Assembly: GCF_003852535.1 (NCBI RefSeq)
Contig: NZ_QAJP01000008.1
Span: 378,013 to 442,012 of the forward strand
Direction of reading: 5' to 3'
Source: Herminiimonas sp. KBW02
GTDB taxonomy: Bacteria; Pseudomonadota; Gammaproteobacteria; Burkholderiales; Burkholderiaceae_D
DNA: 64,000 nt
Shown: piece after piece, positions 44,214 to 53,062 of the stretch
How positions within the stretch are numbered: position 1 is the stretch's first letter
How the letters are laid out: the number at the start of each line of letters is the position of its first letter
Translations under genes and position numbers: made by a program
The notes under the pieces: generated by a model
The model's input: the letters and a program-made list of their open reading frames with translations, nothing else
Told to the model about the DNA's origin: nothing
Database searches by the model: none

Positions 44214-44465
44214 TCAGCGTTTGATCAGTTGCTTTTCGAAAGCAATATCGGACTTGGTCTGGCGGCGCGGTTTTTGCGGGCCGTAGGCTTTGACGAAGGT
44301 GACGAATTCATCCAGCGGCAAACGTTCGCTGACGATGACGGGCTTGTCACCCGCGTTATCGACCAGATAAAACAATTCTTCGGAAGTACGCACCATGGCA
44401 TAGTGTTCATTCCCGCTACGTTCCTTCAGTCGCTCAACGGCGGCGGTGGCTCTGGTTGATCTCAT
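44214..44465 (-). CDS. Small conserved-looking protein, unknown function
   Basis: The 83-residue protein is hydrophilic: EHYAMVRTSEELFYLVDNAGDKPVIVSERLPLDEFVTFVKAYGPQKPRRQ, with a basic C-terminus. The codon pattern and collinear position between the methyltransferase (27 bp upstream) and the DUF6572-like gene support it as real. No family was recognised. Confidence 0.6.
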   Translation of the reverse strand: MRSTRATAAVERLKERSGNEHYAMVRTSEELFYLVDNAGDKPVIVSERLPLDEFVTFVKAYGPQKPRRQTKSDIAFEKQLIKR

Positions 44466-44492
44466 ACTTTCCTCGACATGGAAACGGATGAC

Positions 44493-45149
44493 CTAGCGCA
44501 GGCGCGCGGTCAGCATCCAGTAATGTTCAAAGTGATGCACGCGCATATCTTTCAACAAAGGGCCCAGACGTTTGCGCAGGGTGCTATTCGTGTAGTAGTT
44601 TTTGAGAATCTCGTAACGCTCGCCATTCGGCGCCGCATGGATCTGGTAAGTATTACCCTCCTGATCGGTACGCGCGATCACGGTCTTTTCGGTATCGACC
44701 TGCGAATTATCGACCAAGACCAGCAAGCCATCCTGTCCTATGATCTTGCGAATACGCGCGATCACGTCGACCTGATCCTGGCGCCGCACATGCGACCACC
44801 AGAAACCGGCGAAGCAGGCAGTGAACTCACCTTCGACCTTGGGATCAAGGGCGTCAGCAACTGCAAACTGTACGATATCTTCCGGCAACTCGCGGGTTTT
44901 TGCCTGTTCCAGCAAACCCGGATTGATGTCGGTCGCCAGAACCGAGGCCGCGTATTCCGCCAGCTCATCGGTCCAGTAACCGTCGCCGCATGCGAGCTCC
45001 AGTACGTGCTGGCCGCTCATCAGCTTACGCAGATTCTCCATGATGTCGTCCAGCGCATCGGCGCCGTCCGGGTTTTCGATATCTTCTTCATCGAAGTTAT
45101 CGCGGACCGCGTAATACTCGGCCATATCGGTGTTTACCGGTTTAATCAT
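44493..45149 (-). CDS. SAM-dependent class I methyltransferase
   Basis: The 218-residue protein has the SAM-binding motif I VLELACGDGYWTDELA, the acidic end of motif II VLATDINPGLLEQA, and VQFAVADALD. The C-terminal half has CFAGFWWSHVRRQDQVDVIARIRKIIGQDGLLVLVDNS, typical of small-molecule class I methyltransferases. Substrate unknown. Lead gene of a three-gene run with two small proteins. Confidence 0.85.
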   Translation of the reverse strand: MIKPVNTDMAEYYAVRDNFDEEDIENPDGADALDDIMENLRKLMSGQHVLELACGDGYWTDELAEYAASVLATDINPGLLEQAKTRELPEDIVQFAVADALDPKVEGEFTACFAGFWWSHVRRQDQVDVIARIRKIIGQDGLLVLVDNSQVDTEKTVIARTDQEGNTYQIHAAPNGERYEILKNYYTNSTLRKRLGPLLKDMRVHHFEHYWMLTARLR

Positions 45150-45187
45150 GCTGCTTCTGCTTCCAGTTCAAAATAGTGAATACTCAT

Positions 45188-46129
45188 TCAAAGTTCATAC
45201 ATGTCTTTTTCGCCGTTCAATACCTGCTCGACCAGCTTGCGGTTGAGGGTAGGCGTCAACAATTCGATGAACGTAAATACATAGCTGCGCAAGTATGCGC
45301 CCTGCTTCAGCGCCACGCGTGACACATTGGTGCCGAACAAATGCCCGGCCGGGATCGCGCGCAGGTTCTTGTCGCGCTCCGGATCGAAGGCCATACCGGC
45401 GATGATGCCTATGCCCATACCGAGCTCGACATAGGTTTTGATTACATCGGCATCAATCGCTTCCAGCAAGACGTCCGGCTTCAGATTACGCAGGCTGAAC
45501 GCATGGTCTATCTTATTGCGCCCGGCAAACGCGCTGTCATAGGTAATCAGCGGATAAGCCGTTAACTCTTCCAGCGTAATCGACTTGGACTTGAGCAAGG
45601 GATGATCAAGCGGCACCACCACCTGATGCTCCCATTGATAACACGGCAATGAAATCAGGCCATCGATGCTGGCAATTGATTCCGTCGCAATCGCCAGGTC
45701 AGCCTGATCCATCAGCACCATATCGGCAACCTGTTTGGGATTGCCTTGCAACAATGACAATCGCACCTTGGGGAATTTCTGCGTGAACGCCTGCACCACC
45801 TTAGGCAGCGAATAGCGCGCCTGCGTGTGCGTGGTGGCGATCGTAAAGCTGCCGCTGTCATGCGCGGCGAATTCATTACCTATGCGTTTGAGGCCGTCAA
45901 TTTCCTGCATGATCAGCTCAACCGACTTCAACACTGCCCGTCCCGGCTCGGTCAGGCCGCGAATACGCTTGCCGTGGCGCGAAAAAATATCCACGCCCAG
46001 CTCTTCTTCCAACTCAATAATTGCCTTGGAGACACCCGGTTGAGAGGTAAACAGTGCCTTGGCAGCCTCAGTCAAATTAAAGTTCTGCCGCACCGCTTCC
46101 CGAACGAAGCGAAGTTGATGAAGATTCAT
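45188..46129 (-). CDS. cysB: CysB-type LysR transcriptional regulator
   Basis: The 313-residue protein has the LysR helix-turn-helix (about 1-60, MNLHQLRFVREAVRQNFNLTEAAKALFTSQPGVSKAI, the sequence diagnostic of CysB/Cbl) and a PBP-like sensor domain (about 90-300). CysB activates sulfur-assimilation genes with N-acetylserine as inducer. Divergent from the TauE-cysI operon, the usual position in this order. The length is close to the 324 of E. coli CysB. Confidence 0.93.
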   Translation of the reverse strand: MNLHQLRFVREAVRQNFNLTEAAKALFTSQPGVSKAIIELEEELGVDIFSRHGKRIRGLTEPGRAVLKSVELIMQEIDGLKRIGNEFAAHDSGSFTIATTHTQARYSLPKVVQAFTQKFPKVRLSLLQGNPKQVADMVLMDQADLAIATESIASIDGLISLPCYQWEHQVVVPLDHPLLKSKSITLEELTAYPLITYDSAFAGRNKIDHAFSLRNLKPDVLLEAIDADVIKTYVELGMGIGIIAGMAFDPERDKNLRAIPAGHLFGTNVSRVALKQGAYLRSYVFTFIELLTPTLNRKLVEQVLNGEKDMYEL

Positions 46130-46190
46130 GTCTTCCCCTCATGTTTTCGACTGAATACACGCATTTACGCGCTCCAGTCATTTTTCATTA

Positions 46191-46219
46191 TTGCTTATGC
46201 CAAAAAAGCATATAAGCAA
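46191..46219. promoter_or_regulatory. Inverted repeat between cysB and the cys operon
   Basis: TTGCTTAT (46191-46198) and ATAAGCAA (46212-46219) are perfect 8-bp arms in the divergent region, 69 bp before the TauE start. The AT-rich symmetry and position suit a CysB/LysR-type site, but CysB sites are degenerate, so this is a candidate only. Confidence 0.4.
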
Positions 46220-46287
46220 ATAATTAGTAAGTAGTTTGGAATAAGGCTCAAGTTTATTACTATTCGCCCTACTTTGCGCGAGGTCTT

Positions 46288-47061
46288 ATGTCGGTTACTT
46301 ATATTGTTTCAGGTTTTGCAGTCGGTTTACTGGTCGGTCTGACCGGTGTCGGCGGCGGCTCCCTGATGACACCCCTGCTTACCCTGCTGTTTGGCGTCTC
46401 GCCGACGGTAGCAGTCGGGACCGACCTCGCCTTCGCCTCCACCACCAAGATCGCAGGCACCTTTGCCCACCGTTACAAGGGCAATGTGCACTGGGATATC
46501 GTCAAGCAACTCTGCCTGGGCGCGCTGCCTGCAGCGGTGCTGACCACCCTCGTCCTGAAGTACCTCGGCGGCCTCGACAAGGAAATTGGCCAGGTCATAC
46601 GCTACTCGATCGCCGGCTCCGTCATGCTAACCGTGATCGCGCTGATTTTCCGCACCCGCCTGCAAAACTGGATGAGTGCGCATCCCAACCGTCAGTTTCA
46701 CGGCAAAAAACTGGTCATAGCGACCATAGTTTCGGGTGCAATTCTCGGTACATTGGTTACAATCTCGTCTATTGGTGCAGGAGCAATCGGCGCCACCATA
46801 CTGGTTCTGCTTTATCCACGCCTGACACCGGCCGAAATTGCCGGTACCGACATAGCCTATGCAGTGCCTTTGACCGCAATAGCGGCGCTCGGCCACTGGT
46901 GGCTCGGATCGATCCATTGGGAATTACTGGCCATGCTGTTGCTGGGCTCCGTGCCGGGCATCACCCTCGGATCGCTGGCGTCACGAGCTATACCGGAAAA
47001 AGTATTGCGCGTTCTGTTGGCTACCACGCTGACGACCGTTGCCTTCAAGTTAGTTTACTAA
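46288..47061 (+). CDS. TauE/SafE-family sulfite or organosulfonate exporter
   Basis: The 257-residue protein has about eight membrane helices and the TauE repeats (VGLLVGLTGVGGGSLMTPLLTLLFGVSPTVAVGTDLAFA and GAILGTLVTISSIGAGAIGATIL). Family members move sulfite, sulfoacetate or other sulfur anions. Being first in the operon with cysI, it may export excess sulfite when reductase capacity is limiting (inference). 9 bp before cysI. Confidence 0.87.
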   Translation: MSVTYIVSGFAVGLLVGLTGVGGGSLMTPLLTLLFGVSPTVAVGTDLAFASTTKIAGTFAHRYKGNVHWDIVKQLCLGALPAAVLTTLVLKYLGGLDKEIGQVIRYSIAGSVMLTVIALIFRTRLQNWMSAHPNRQFHGKKLVIATIVSGAILGTLVTISSIGAGAIGATILVLLYPRLTPAEIAGTDIAYAVPLTAIAALGHWWLGSIHWELLAMLLLGSVPGITLGSLASRAIPEKVLRVLLATTLTTVAFKLVY

Positions 47062-47070
47062 GGAATTGAG

Positions 47071-48765
47071 ATGTATCGCTACGATCAATACGACCATCAA
47101 ATCGTTAAAGAACGCATCGCGCAATACCGCGATCAGGTCCGTCGTCGCTTGTCCGACGAACTGGCAGAGGACGAATTCCGTATCCTGCGCCTGCAAAACG
47201 GCCTTTACATGCAACGTCATGCCTACATGCTGCGCATCGCCGTACCATACGGCCTGCTGTCGTCGGCACAAATGCGCATGTTTGGCCATATCGCCCGCAC
47301 CTATGACCGCGGCTATGGTCACTTCACGACCCGTCAAAACATCCAGTTCAACTGGATCAACCTGGAACAGACACCGGACATCCTGACTGAACTGGCTTCG
47401 GTCGAGATGCACGCGATCCAGACTTCCGGTAACTGCATCCGCAACACCACTTCGGACGAACTGGCCGGCGTCGCTGCCGACGAAATCGTCGATCCGCGTC
47501 CGTATGCAGAAATCATCCGTGAATGGAGCACCTTCCATCCGGAGTTCGCTTACCTGCCACGTAAATTCAAGATCGCCATCAATGGCGCCGTCGAAGACCG
47601 CGCGGCCACCGCCGTGCATGACATCGGCCTGCACGTGATCAAGAACGAACAAGGTGAAGTCGGCTTCCGCGTGATGGTAGGCGGCGGCATGGGCCGTACC
47701 CCTATCCTCGGCAGCGTGATCTGCGAATTCCTGCCATGGCGTCACGTCATGACCTATCTGGAAGCGATCCTGCGCGTCTATAACCAATACGGTCGTCGCG
47801 ACAACATTTATAAAGCGCGTATCAAGATCCTGGTCAAAGCGATCGGTATCGATGAATATCGCCGTCAGGTCGAAGCAGAATGGCAAGACATCAAGGACGG
47901 TCCGGGCACCCTGACCGACGAAGAACTGCAACGCGTTGCCGCATTCTTCACCATGCCTGCTTACGACACGCTGCCAGCAACAGATGCAGAGTTTGAAAAA
48001 CACAAAGCAGAAAACAAAGCCTTCAACAGCTGGCTCACCCGCAACGTCAAGGCGCACAAAGTAAGCGGCTATGCAGCGGTGGTGCTGTCGCTGAAGAAAA
48101 CCGGCGTACCTCCGGGCGACGCTACTGCCGAGCAACTGGACTTCATGGCGGAACTGGCTGATCGCTACAGCTTTGGCGAACTGCGCGTTACACATGAACA
48201 AAACGTGGTGCTGTCCGACGTCAAGATTTCCGACCTCTATGCAGTGTGGGAAGCAGCCAAGTCGCAAGGTCTGGCAACACCAAACATCGGCTTGCTGACC
48301 GACATCATCTGCTGCCCTGGCGGCGATTTCTGCTCGCTGGCAAATGCCAAATCGATTCCGATTGCGGAAGCGATTGCAGAGCGTTTCGACAGCCTGGACT
48401 TCCAGCATGACATCGGCGATATCGAACTCAATATCTCCGGCTGTATCAATGCCTGCGGTCACCATCACGTCGGCAACATCGGCATCCTGGGTGTCGATAA
48501 AGACGGTGCCGAGTGGTATCAGGTATCTATCGGCGGTGCGCAAGGCAATACCAGCTCGATCGGCAAAATCATCGGCCCATCGTTCTCGGCGCATCAAATG
48601 CCGACCGTGATCGAACGCCTGCTCGAAGTTTATGTCCGCGACCGTATCGAAGATGAACGCTTCATCGATACCACACGCCGTATCGGCGTCACGCCATTCA
48701 AGGAACATGTGTACGCAACACCGATCAAGGTTGCGCACGCCGCAGGAGAAGATGCATATGCTTAA
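47071..48765 (+). CDS. cysI: Sulfite reductase (siroheme hemoprotein)
   Basis: The 564-residue protein has two NiR/SiR half-domains and the 4Fe-4S/siroheme ligands: C415-PGGDF-C421 and C458-INA-C462 near the C-terminus. The N-terminal part has YGLLSSAQMRMFGHIARTYDRGYGHFTTRQNIQFNWI, the substrate-pocket motif. It reduces sulfite to sulfide. No cysJ flavoprotein gene follows; the next gene is DUF934, so electrons may come from ferredoxin or an unlinked flavoprotein (inference). AAGGAATTGAG precedes the ATG. Confidence 0.95.
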   Translation: MYRYDQYDHQIVKERIAQYRDQVRRRLSDELAEDEFRILRLQNGLYMQRHAYMLRIAVPYGLLSSAQMRMFGHIARTYDRGYGHFTTRQNIQFNWINLEQTPDILTELASVEMHAIQTSGNCIRNTTSDELAGVAADEIVDPRPYAEIIREWSTFHPEFAYLPRKFKIAINGAVEDRAATAVHDIGLHVIKNEQGEVGFRVMVGGGMGRTPILGSVICEFLPWRHVMTYLEAILRVYNQYGRRDNIYKARIKILVKAIGIDEYRRQVEAEWQDIKDGPGTLTDEELQRVAAFFTMPAYDTLPATDAEFEKHKAENKAFNSWLTRNVKAHKVSGYAAVVLSLKKTGVPPGDATAEQLDFMAELADRYSFGELRVTHEQNVVLSDVKISDLYAVWEAAKSQGLATPNIGLLTDIICCPGGDFCSLANAKSIPIAEAIAERFDSLDFQHDIGDIELNISGCINACGHHHVGNIGILGVDKDGAEWYQVSIGGAQGNTSSIGKIIGPSFSAHQMPTVIERLLEVYVRDRIEDERFIDTTRRIGVTPFKEHVYATPIKVAHAAGEDAYA

Positions 48766-49285
48766 CATCATCAAAGACAAAGCCGTAGTCGGCACCGACG
48801 ACTGGAACCTGCTGCGCCTGGCAGAAGGCGAAACCGCTGACACCGTTGCGGTTCCGGCCGGTAAAGTTATTGTCCCGCTGACCGTCTGGCAAGCCCAGGC
48901 CGCCACCTTGAAAGCACGCAGCGACGTCGGCGTCTGGCTCGCCAGCGACGAACGTCCGGAAGCATTAAAAGACGATACCGCCACGCTGCAAATGATCGCA
49001 GTCGACTTCCCTAAATTTGGTGACGGTCGCGGTTATTCCATCGCGTATAACCTGCGCATGCGCTTTGATTACACTGGCGAACTGCGTGCAGTCGGCGATG
49101 TATTGCGCGATCAATTGTTCTACATGCAGCGCGTCGGCTTCAACTCGTTTGCCGTGCGTGCTGACCGCGACGTCAACGATGCATTGAAAGGCTTAAGCGA
49201 CTTCTCCGAAAGCTATCAGCAATCGTGGGACAAAAAGACCCCTTTGTTCCGTCGTGTAGATCGTCAGGCCGTGGCACCAAAATGA
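48758..49285 (+). CDS. DUF934 protein linked to sulfite reduction
   Basis: The 175-residue protein matches the DUF934 family: VVGTDDWNLLRLAEGETADTVAVPAGKVIVPLTVW, KDDTATLQMIAVDFPKFGDGRGYSIAYNLRMRFDYTGELRAVGDVLRDQLFYMQRVGFNSFAVR. This family is found almost only between cysI and cysH in proteobacteria and is presumed to support sulfite reductase, possibly as an assembly or electron-transfer partner; its reaction is not established. Overlaps the cysI end by 8 bp and the cysH start by 4 bp. Confidence 0.88.
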   Translation: MLNIIKDKAVVGTDDWNLLRLAEGETADTVAVPAGKVIVPLTVWQAQAATLKARSDVGVWLASDERPEALKDDTATLQMIAVDFPKFGDGRGYSIAYNLRMRFDYTGELRAVGDVLRDQLFYMQRVGFNSFAVRADRDVNDALKGLSDFSESYQQSWDKKTPLFRRVDRQAVAPK

Positions 49286-50010
49286 ATGAAGCAGATTTCG
49301 CCGCGCTGGTAGCGGCCACCAAAGAAACACTGCAGCGCGTAGCGGATCAGTTCGCGCCTGCAGTCTTCGCTTCCAGTCTGGCGGCGGAAGATATGGTGCT
49401 GACCGACATGATCCTGCGCGACAAACTGCCTATCAGCATTTTTACGCTGGAAACCGGCCGTCTGCATGCAGAAACGCTGAGCGTGCTGGACCGCATCAAG
49501 GAAACTTACGACTACGAGGTGGAACTGTATCGCCCGCAGCCGGAAGCGGTCGAAGCATATGTGCAGCAAAACGGCCTGAACGCTTTCTATGAAAGCGTGG
49601 ACATGCGCAAGGAATGCTGCCGTATCCGCAAGGTAGAACCGCTGAACCGCGCACTGGCCGGCAAGCATGCCTGGGTCACCGGCCAGCGTCGTGCGCAATC
49701 GACTACCCGCGCTGCACTCGATGTGCAGGAGCAGGACGATGCGCATGCGATGACCAAATTCAATCCGCTCGCGGATTGGTCGGAAGAGGATGTCTGGCAC
49801 TACATACGCAGCAACCATGTGCCTTACAACTCGCTGCACGACAAAGGGTATCCGTCCATCGGTTGCGAACCTTGCACCCGTGCCATCCAGCCTGGCGAAG
49901 ATGTACGCGCCGGACGCTGGTGGTGGGAAAACCCGGAATCCAAGGAATGCGGCCTGCACGTCGTTGACGGCAAGCTGATCAGAATCAAACCCGTAGCAAC
50001 TAACGCCTGA
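49282..50010 (+). CDS. cysH: Assimilatory APS reductase (4Fe-4S type)
   Basis: The 242-residue protein has the PP-loop-like SLAAEDMVL, the iron-sulfur cysteines Cys112-Cys113 (KECCRIRKVEPL) and Cys195-x2-Cys198 (GCEPCTR), and the catalytic C-terminal KECGLH (Cys223). The CC...CxxC set marks APS-reducing enzymes rather than E. coli-type PAPS reductase. It reduces APS to sulfite with thioredoxin. This agrees with the absence of an APS kinase (cysC). ATG overlaps the DUF934 stop (ATGA). Confidence 0.94.
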   Translation: MNEADFAALVAATKETLQRVADQFAPAVFASSLAAEDMVLTDMILRDKLPISIFTLETGRLHAETLSVLDRIKETYDYEVELYRPQPEAVEAYVQQNGLNAFYESVDMRKECCRIRKVEPLNRALAGKHAWVTGQRRAQSTTRAALDVQEQDDAHAMTKFNPLADWSEEDVWHYIRSNHVPYNSLHDKGYPSIGCEPCTRAIQPGEDVRAGRWWWENPESKECGLHVVDGKLIRIKPVATNA

Positions 50011-50016
50011 GATCCT

Positions 50017-50952
50017 ATGAACACAGTAGTCGACAAATTATTCCTCGATAGCGCCAGCAACAAGCATCTGGACTGGCTCGAATCGGAAGCCATCCACATC
50101 ATGCGTGAAGTGGCAGCTGAATGCGCCAATCCGGCATTGCTGTTTTCCGGCGGCAAGGACTCGGTCGTGATGTTGCGCCTGGCGGAAAAAGCGTTCCGTC
50201 CTGGCAAATTCCCGTTCCCGCTGGTACACATCGATACCGGTCACAACTTTGACGAAGTGATCTCCTTCCGCGACAAGCGCGCGGCTGAACTCGGCGAACG
50301 CCTGATCGTCGGCTCGGTGGAAGATTCGATCAAACGCGGCACCGTACGCCTGCGTAATCCTTTGACCGATTCGCGCAATGCGGCACAGGCTGTGACCTTG
50401 CTGGAAACCATCGCCGAACACAAATTCGACGCCTGTATCGGTGGTGCCCGTCGCGATGAAGAAAAAGCACGCGCCAAGGAACGTATCTTTTCCTTCCGCG
50501 ATGAATTCGGCCAATGGAATCCAAAAGCACAACGTCCTGAACTCTGGGACCTGTACAACACCCGCGTCCATCCGGGCGAAAACATGCGCGTGTTCCCGAT
50601 CTCGAACTGGACCGAACTCGACGTCTGGCAATACATCGCCCGCGAAAAACTCGAACTGCCGTCGATCTACTTCGCACATCAGCGTGAAGTGATCCCGCGC
50701 AATGGCTTGCTGGTACCGCTGACACCATTGACCCCGGCCAAGGAAGGCGAAACTGTTGAGACCCAGACCGTACGTTTCCGTACCGTCGGCGACATCTCCT
50801 GCACCTGCCCGGTCTCGTCGGATGCTGATAGCGTCGAAGCGATCATTGCAGAAACAGCTGTCACCCAAATCACCGAGCGCGGCGCGACCCGCATGGACGA
50901 TCAGACGTCCGAAGCATCGATGGAAAAACGTAAAAAAGAAGGATATTTCTAA
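50017..50952 (+). CDS. cysD: Sulfate adenylyltransferase subunit 2
   Basis: The 311-residue protein has the PP-loop LLFSGGKDSVVMLRLAEKAF, then HIDTGHNFDEVI and GGARRDEEKARAKERIFSFRDEFGQWNPKAQRPELWD, all conserved in CysD. It adenylates sulfate to APS with the GTPase subunit encoded by cysN, which starts on the next base. 6 bp after cysH. Confidence 0.97.
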   Translation: MNTVVDKLFLDSASNKHLDWLESEAIHIMREVAAECANPALLFSGGKDSVVMLRLAEKAFRPGKFPFPLVHIDTGHNFDEVISFRDKRAAELGERLIVGSVEDSIKRGTVRLRNPLTDSRNAAQAVTLLETIAEHKFDACIGGARRDEEKARAKERIFSFRDEFGQWNPKAQRPELWDLYNTRVHPGENMRVFPISNWTELDVWQYIAREKLELPSIYFAHQREVIPRNGLLVPLTPLTPAKEGETVETQTVRFRTVGDISCTCPVSSDADSVEAIIAETAVTQITERGATRMDDQTSEASMEKRKKEGYF

Positions 50953-52302
50953 ATGAGTGTTCAGTTAAATGCGGCTGTAGTTGCAGATCAAATGTCCGGC
51001 AAAAATGCAGGCACCCCATCGGCTGAACGCGGCCTGCTGCGTTTCATTACAGCCGGTTCCGTCGACGACGGCAAAAGCACACTGATCGGTCGCCTGCTGT
51101 TCGACAGCAAAGGCATTTTCGCCGATCAGCTGGATGCGATGTCGCGCGCCAAGCACAAGCGTACCGTCGGCGACACCATCGACTTGTCCCTGCTGACCGA
51201 TGGCCTGGAAGCAGAACGCGAACAAGGCATCACCATCGACGTAGCGTATCGCTACTTCGCTACCCCTAAACGCAAATTCATCATCGCCGACACTCCGGGC
51301 CACGAGCAATACACCCGCAACATGGTGACCGGTGCCTCGACTGCAGATGCCGTCATCATTCTGATCGACGTCTCCAAGGTCAAGCTGGGCGACGACGGCA
51401 GCGTGGAATTGCTGATCCAGACCAAACGTCATTCGACCATTGCGCACTTGCTGCAAATCGAACACGTGATCGTAGCTGTCAACAAAATGGATCTGGTCAA
51501 CTACGACCAGGTTGTCTACGACCGTATCGTGGCTGCTTACGCTGAATTCGCAAAAACACTGGGCCTGAAAGATATCCGCCCTATCCCGCTGTCCGCCCTC
51601 ACCGGCGACAACGTGGTGGCCAGCGGCGGCAATATGCCGTGGTATCAGGGTCCTACCCTGATCGAATTGCTGGAATCGCTCAGTGTCTACGACGAATCGC
51701 ACGACGAACCATTCCGCTTCCCGGTACAACTGGTCGCGCGTCATAACGGCCACGAAGCCGATGACTTCCGCGGTTACATGGGTCGTATCGAAGCAGGTAA
51801 AGTCAGCAAGGGCGCCAAGCTGGTAATCCAGCCTGGCGGCCAGACTGCCACCGTAAAAGATATCCAGACTCTGGATGGCTCGTTGGAGCAGGCAGTGGTC
51901 GGTCAATCGATCACCCTGCTGCTGGAAGAGTACGTGGACATTTCGCGCGGCGATATGTTGTCGGCTGCCGAACGTCCGGCTGAATTGCTGAAGACCGTGA
52001 ATGCAGACCTGTGCTGGCTGTCGGAAGAACCGCTGGATACCCGTCGCAAATACTGGCTCAAGCACACCACACGTCAGGTCGCTGCACGCGTGACCAAGAT
52101 CGATACCCTGCTCGACATCAACACCCAGGAAAAACGCCCTGCTGATGAAGTCAAACTCAACGGCATCGCACGCGTCACCCTGAATGTCGCGCAACCACTG
52201 GCGGCAGATGCCTACGATGAGATCCGTTCCACCGGCTCCTTCATCCTGATCGACGAAGTCACGCATCAAACCGTGGCCGCCGGCATGATCCGTCTGGCTT
52301 AA
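50953..52302 (+). CDS. cysN: Sulfate adenylyltransferase subunit 1 (GTPase)
   Basis: The 449-residue protein is a translation-factor-like GTPase: P-loop GSVDDGKST, switch DTPGHEQYTRNM, NKMDLVNYDQVVYDRI. The C-terminal domains (about 230-449) are EF-Tu-like barrels. Unlike CysNC fusions it has no APS-kinase domain, in line with direct APS reduction by CysH. Start abuts the cysD stop. Confidence 0.97.
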   Translation: MSVQLNAAVVADQMSGKNAGTPSAERGLLRFITAGSVDDGKSTLIGRLLFDSKGIFADQLDAMSRAKHKRTVGDTIDLSLLTDGLEAEREQGITIDVAYRYFATPKRKFIIADTPGHEQYTRNMVTGASTADAVIILIDVSKVKLGDDGSVELLIQTKRHSTIAHLLQIEHVIVAVNKMDLVNYDQVVYDRIVAAYAEFAKTLGLKDIRPIPLSALTGDNVVASGGNMPWYQGPTLIELLESLSVYDESHDEPFRFPVQLVARHNGHEADDFRGYMGRIEAGKVSKGAKLVIQPGGQTATVKDIQTLDGSLEQAVVGQSITLLLEEYVDISRGDMLSAAERPAELLKTVNADLCWLSEEPLDTRRKYWLKHTTRQVAARVTKIDTLLDINTQEKRPADEVKLNGIARVTLNVAQPLAADAYDEIRSTGSFILIDEVTHQTVAAGMIRLA

Positions 52303-52328
52303 GAGGCGCTAGCCAGAAACACAGCAGC

Positions 52329-53057
52329 ATGACTGAAACGAAAAAAGCGTACGGCAAAGTCTATCTGATCGGTGCCGGGCCAGGTGCCGTCGATCTGATT
52401 ACCGTACGCGGTGCGCGTATCCTGGCGCAAGCCGATGTCGTGCTGCACGATGCACTGGTTACACCTGAAATGCTGGCGCTGTGCCCGCAGGCGGAGAAAA
52501 TCTCTGTCGGCAAACGCAGCGGCCAGCGTTCTACTGCGCAACTCGCAATCAATCAATTGCTGGTCGATTGCGCGGCCAGATACAAACTGGTGGTACGCCT
52601 GAAAGGTGGCGATCCGATGTTATTCGGACGCGCCGATGAAGAACTGCATGCGCTCGAAGCGCACGGCATCGAAATCGAAATCGTACCCGGCGTCACTACT
52701 GCCTTCGCTGCCGCCGCGGCTACACAGCTCCCGCTGACCAAACGCGGCATTGCCCGCAGCATCGCCTTCTTTACTTCAGCTACTGCACCGAACCAGCCGG
52801 ATCAGCTCACGCTGCCGGATTGCGACACACTGATCCAGTACATGGGCGGCCGTGAAGCCGTAGTCACCGCACAAAAACTCCTGGAGCAAGGTCGCTCCCC
52901 CGAGCTGCCTGTCGTCATCGTGGAAAACTGCAGTCTGGCGAATCAAAAGATAGTGCGCATGAACTTGCGCGAACTGGAACGCGGTCTGCAGGATACGCAG
53001 GGACCGGTGCTGGTGATGATAGGTGCAGCACTGGCTGCCCGTGACAACGCAGACTAA
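52329..53057 (+). CDS. cobA: Uroporphyrinogen-III C-methyltransferase (SUMT)
   Basis: The 242-residue protein is a stand-alone SUMT: VYLIGAGPGAVDLITVRGARILAQADVVLHDALV at the N-terminus, VRLKGGDPMLFGRADEELHAL and VVPGVTTAFAAAAATQLPLTKRG, all family motifs. It makes precorrin-2 for siroheme, the cofactor of CysI upstream. It lacks the CysG dehydrogenase-chelatase domain. The facing gene at 53063 encodes a candidate chelatase; the dehydrogenase must be elsewhere. Confidence 0.95.
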   Translation: MTETKKAYGKVYLIGAGPGAVDLITVRGARILAQADVVLHDALVTPEMLALCPQAEKISVGKRSGQRSTAQLAINQLLVDCAARYKLVVRLKGGDPMLFGRADEELHALEAHGIEIEIVPGVTTAFAAAAATQLPLTKRGIARSIAFFTSATAPNQPDQLTLPDCDTLIQYMGGREAVVTAQKLLEQGRSPELPVVIVENCSLANQKIVRMNLRELERGLQDTQGPVLVMIGAALAARDNAD

Positions 53058-53062
53058 TTAAA

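Noticed and set aside
47050-48984. 644-codon minus-strand frame opposite cysI
   Set aside because: It mirrors cysI, whose siroheme/iron-sulfur ligands and operon position are unambiguous. The antisense protein has no recognisable domain.
50965-52269. 434-codon minus-strand frame opposite cysN
   Set aside because: Shadow of cysN, whose GTPase motifs are intact.
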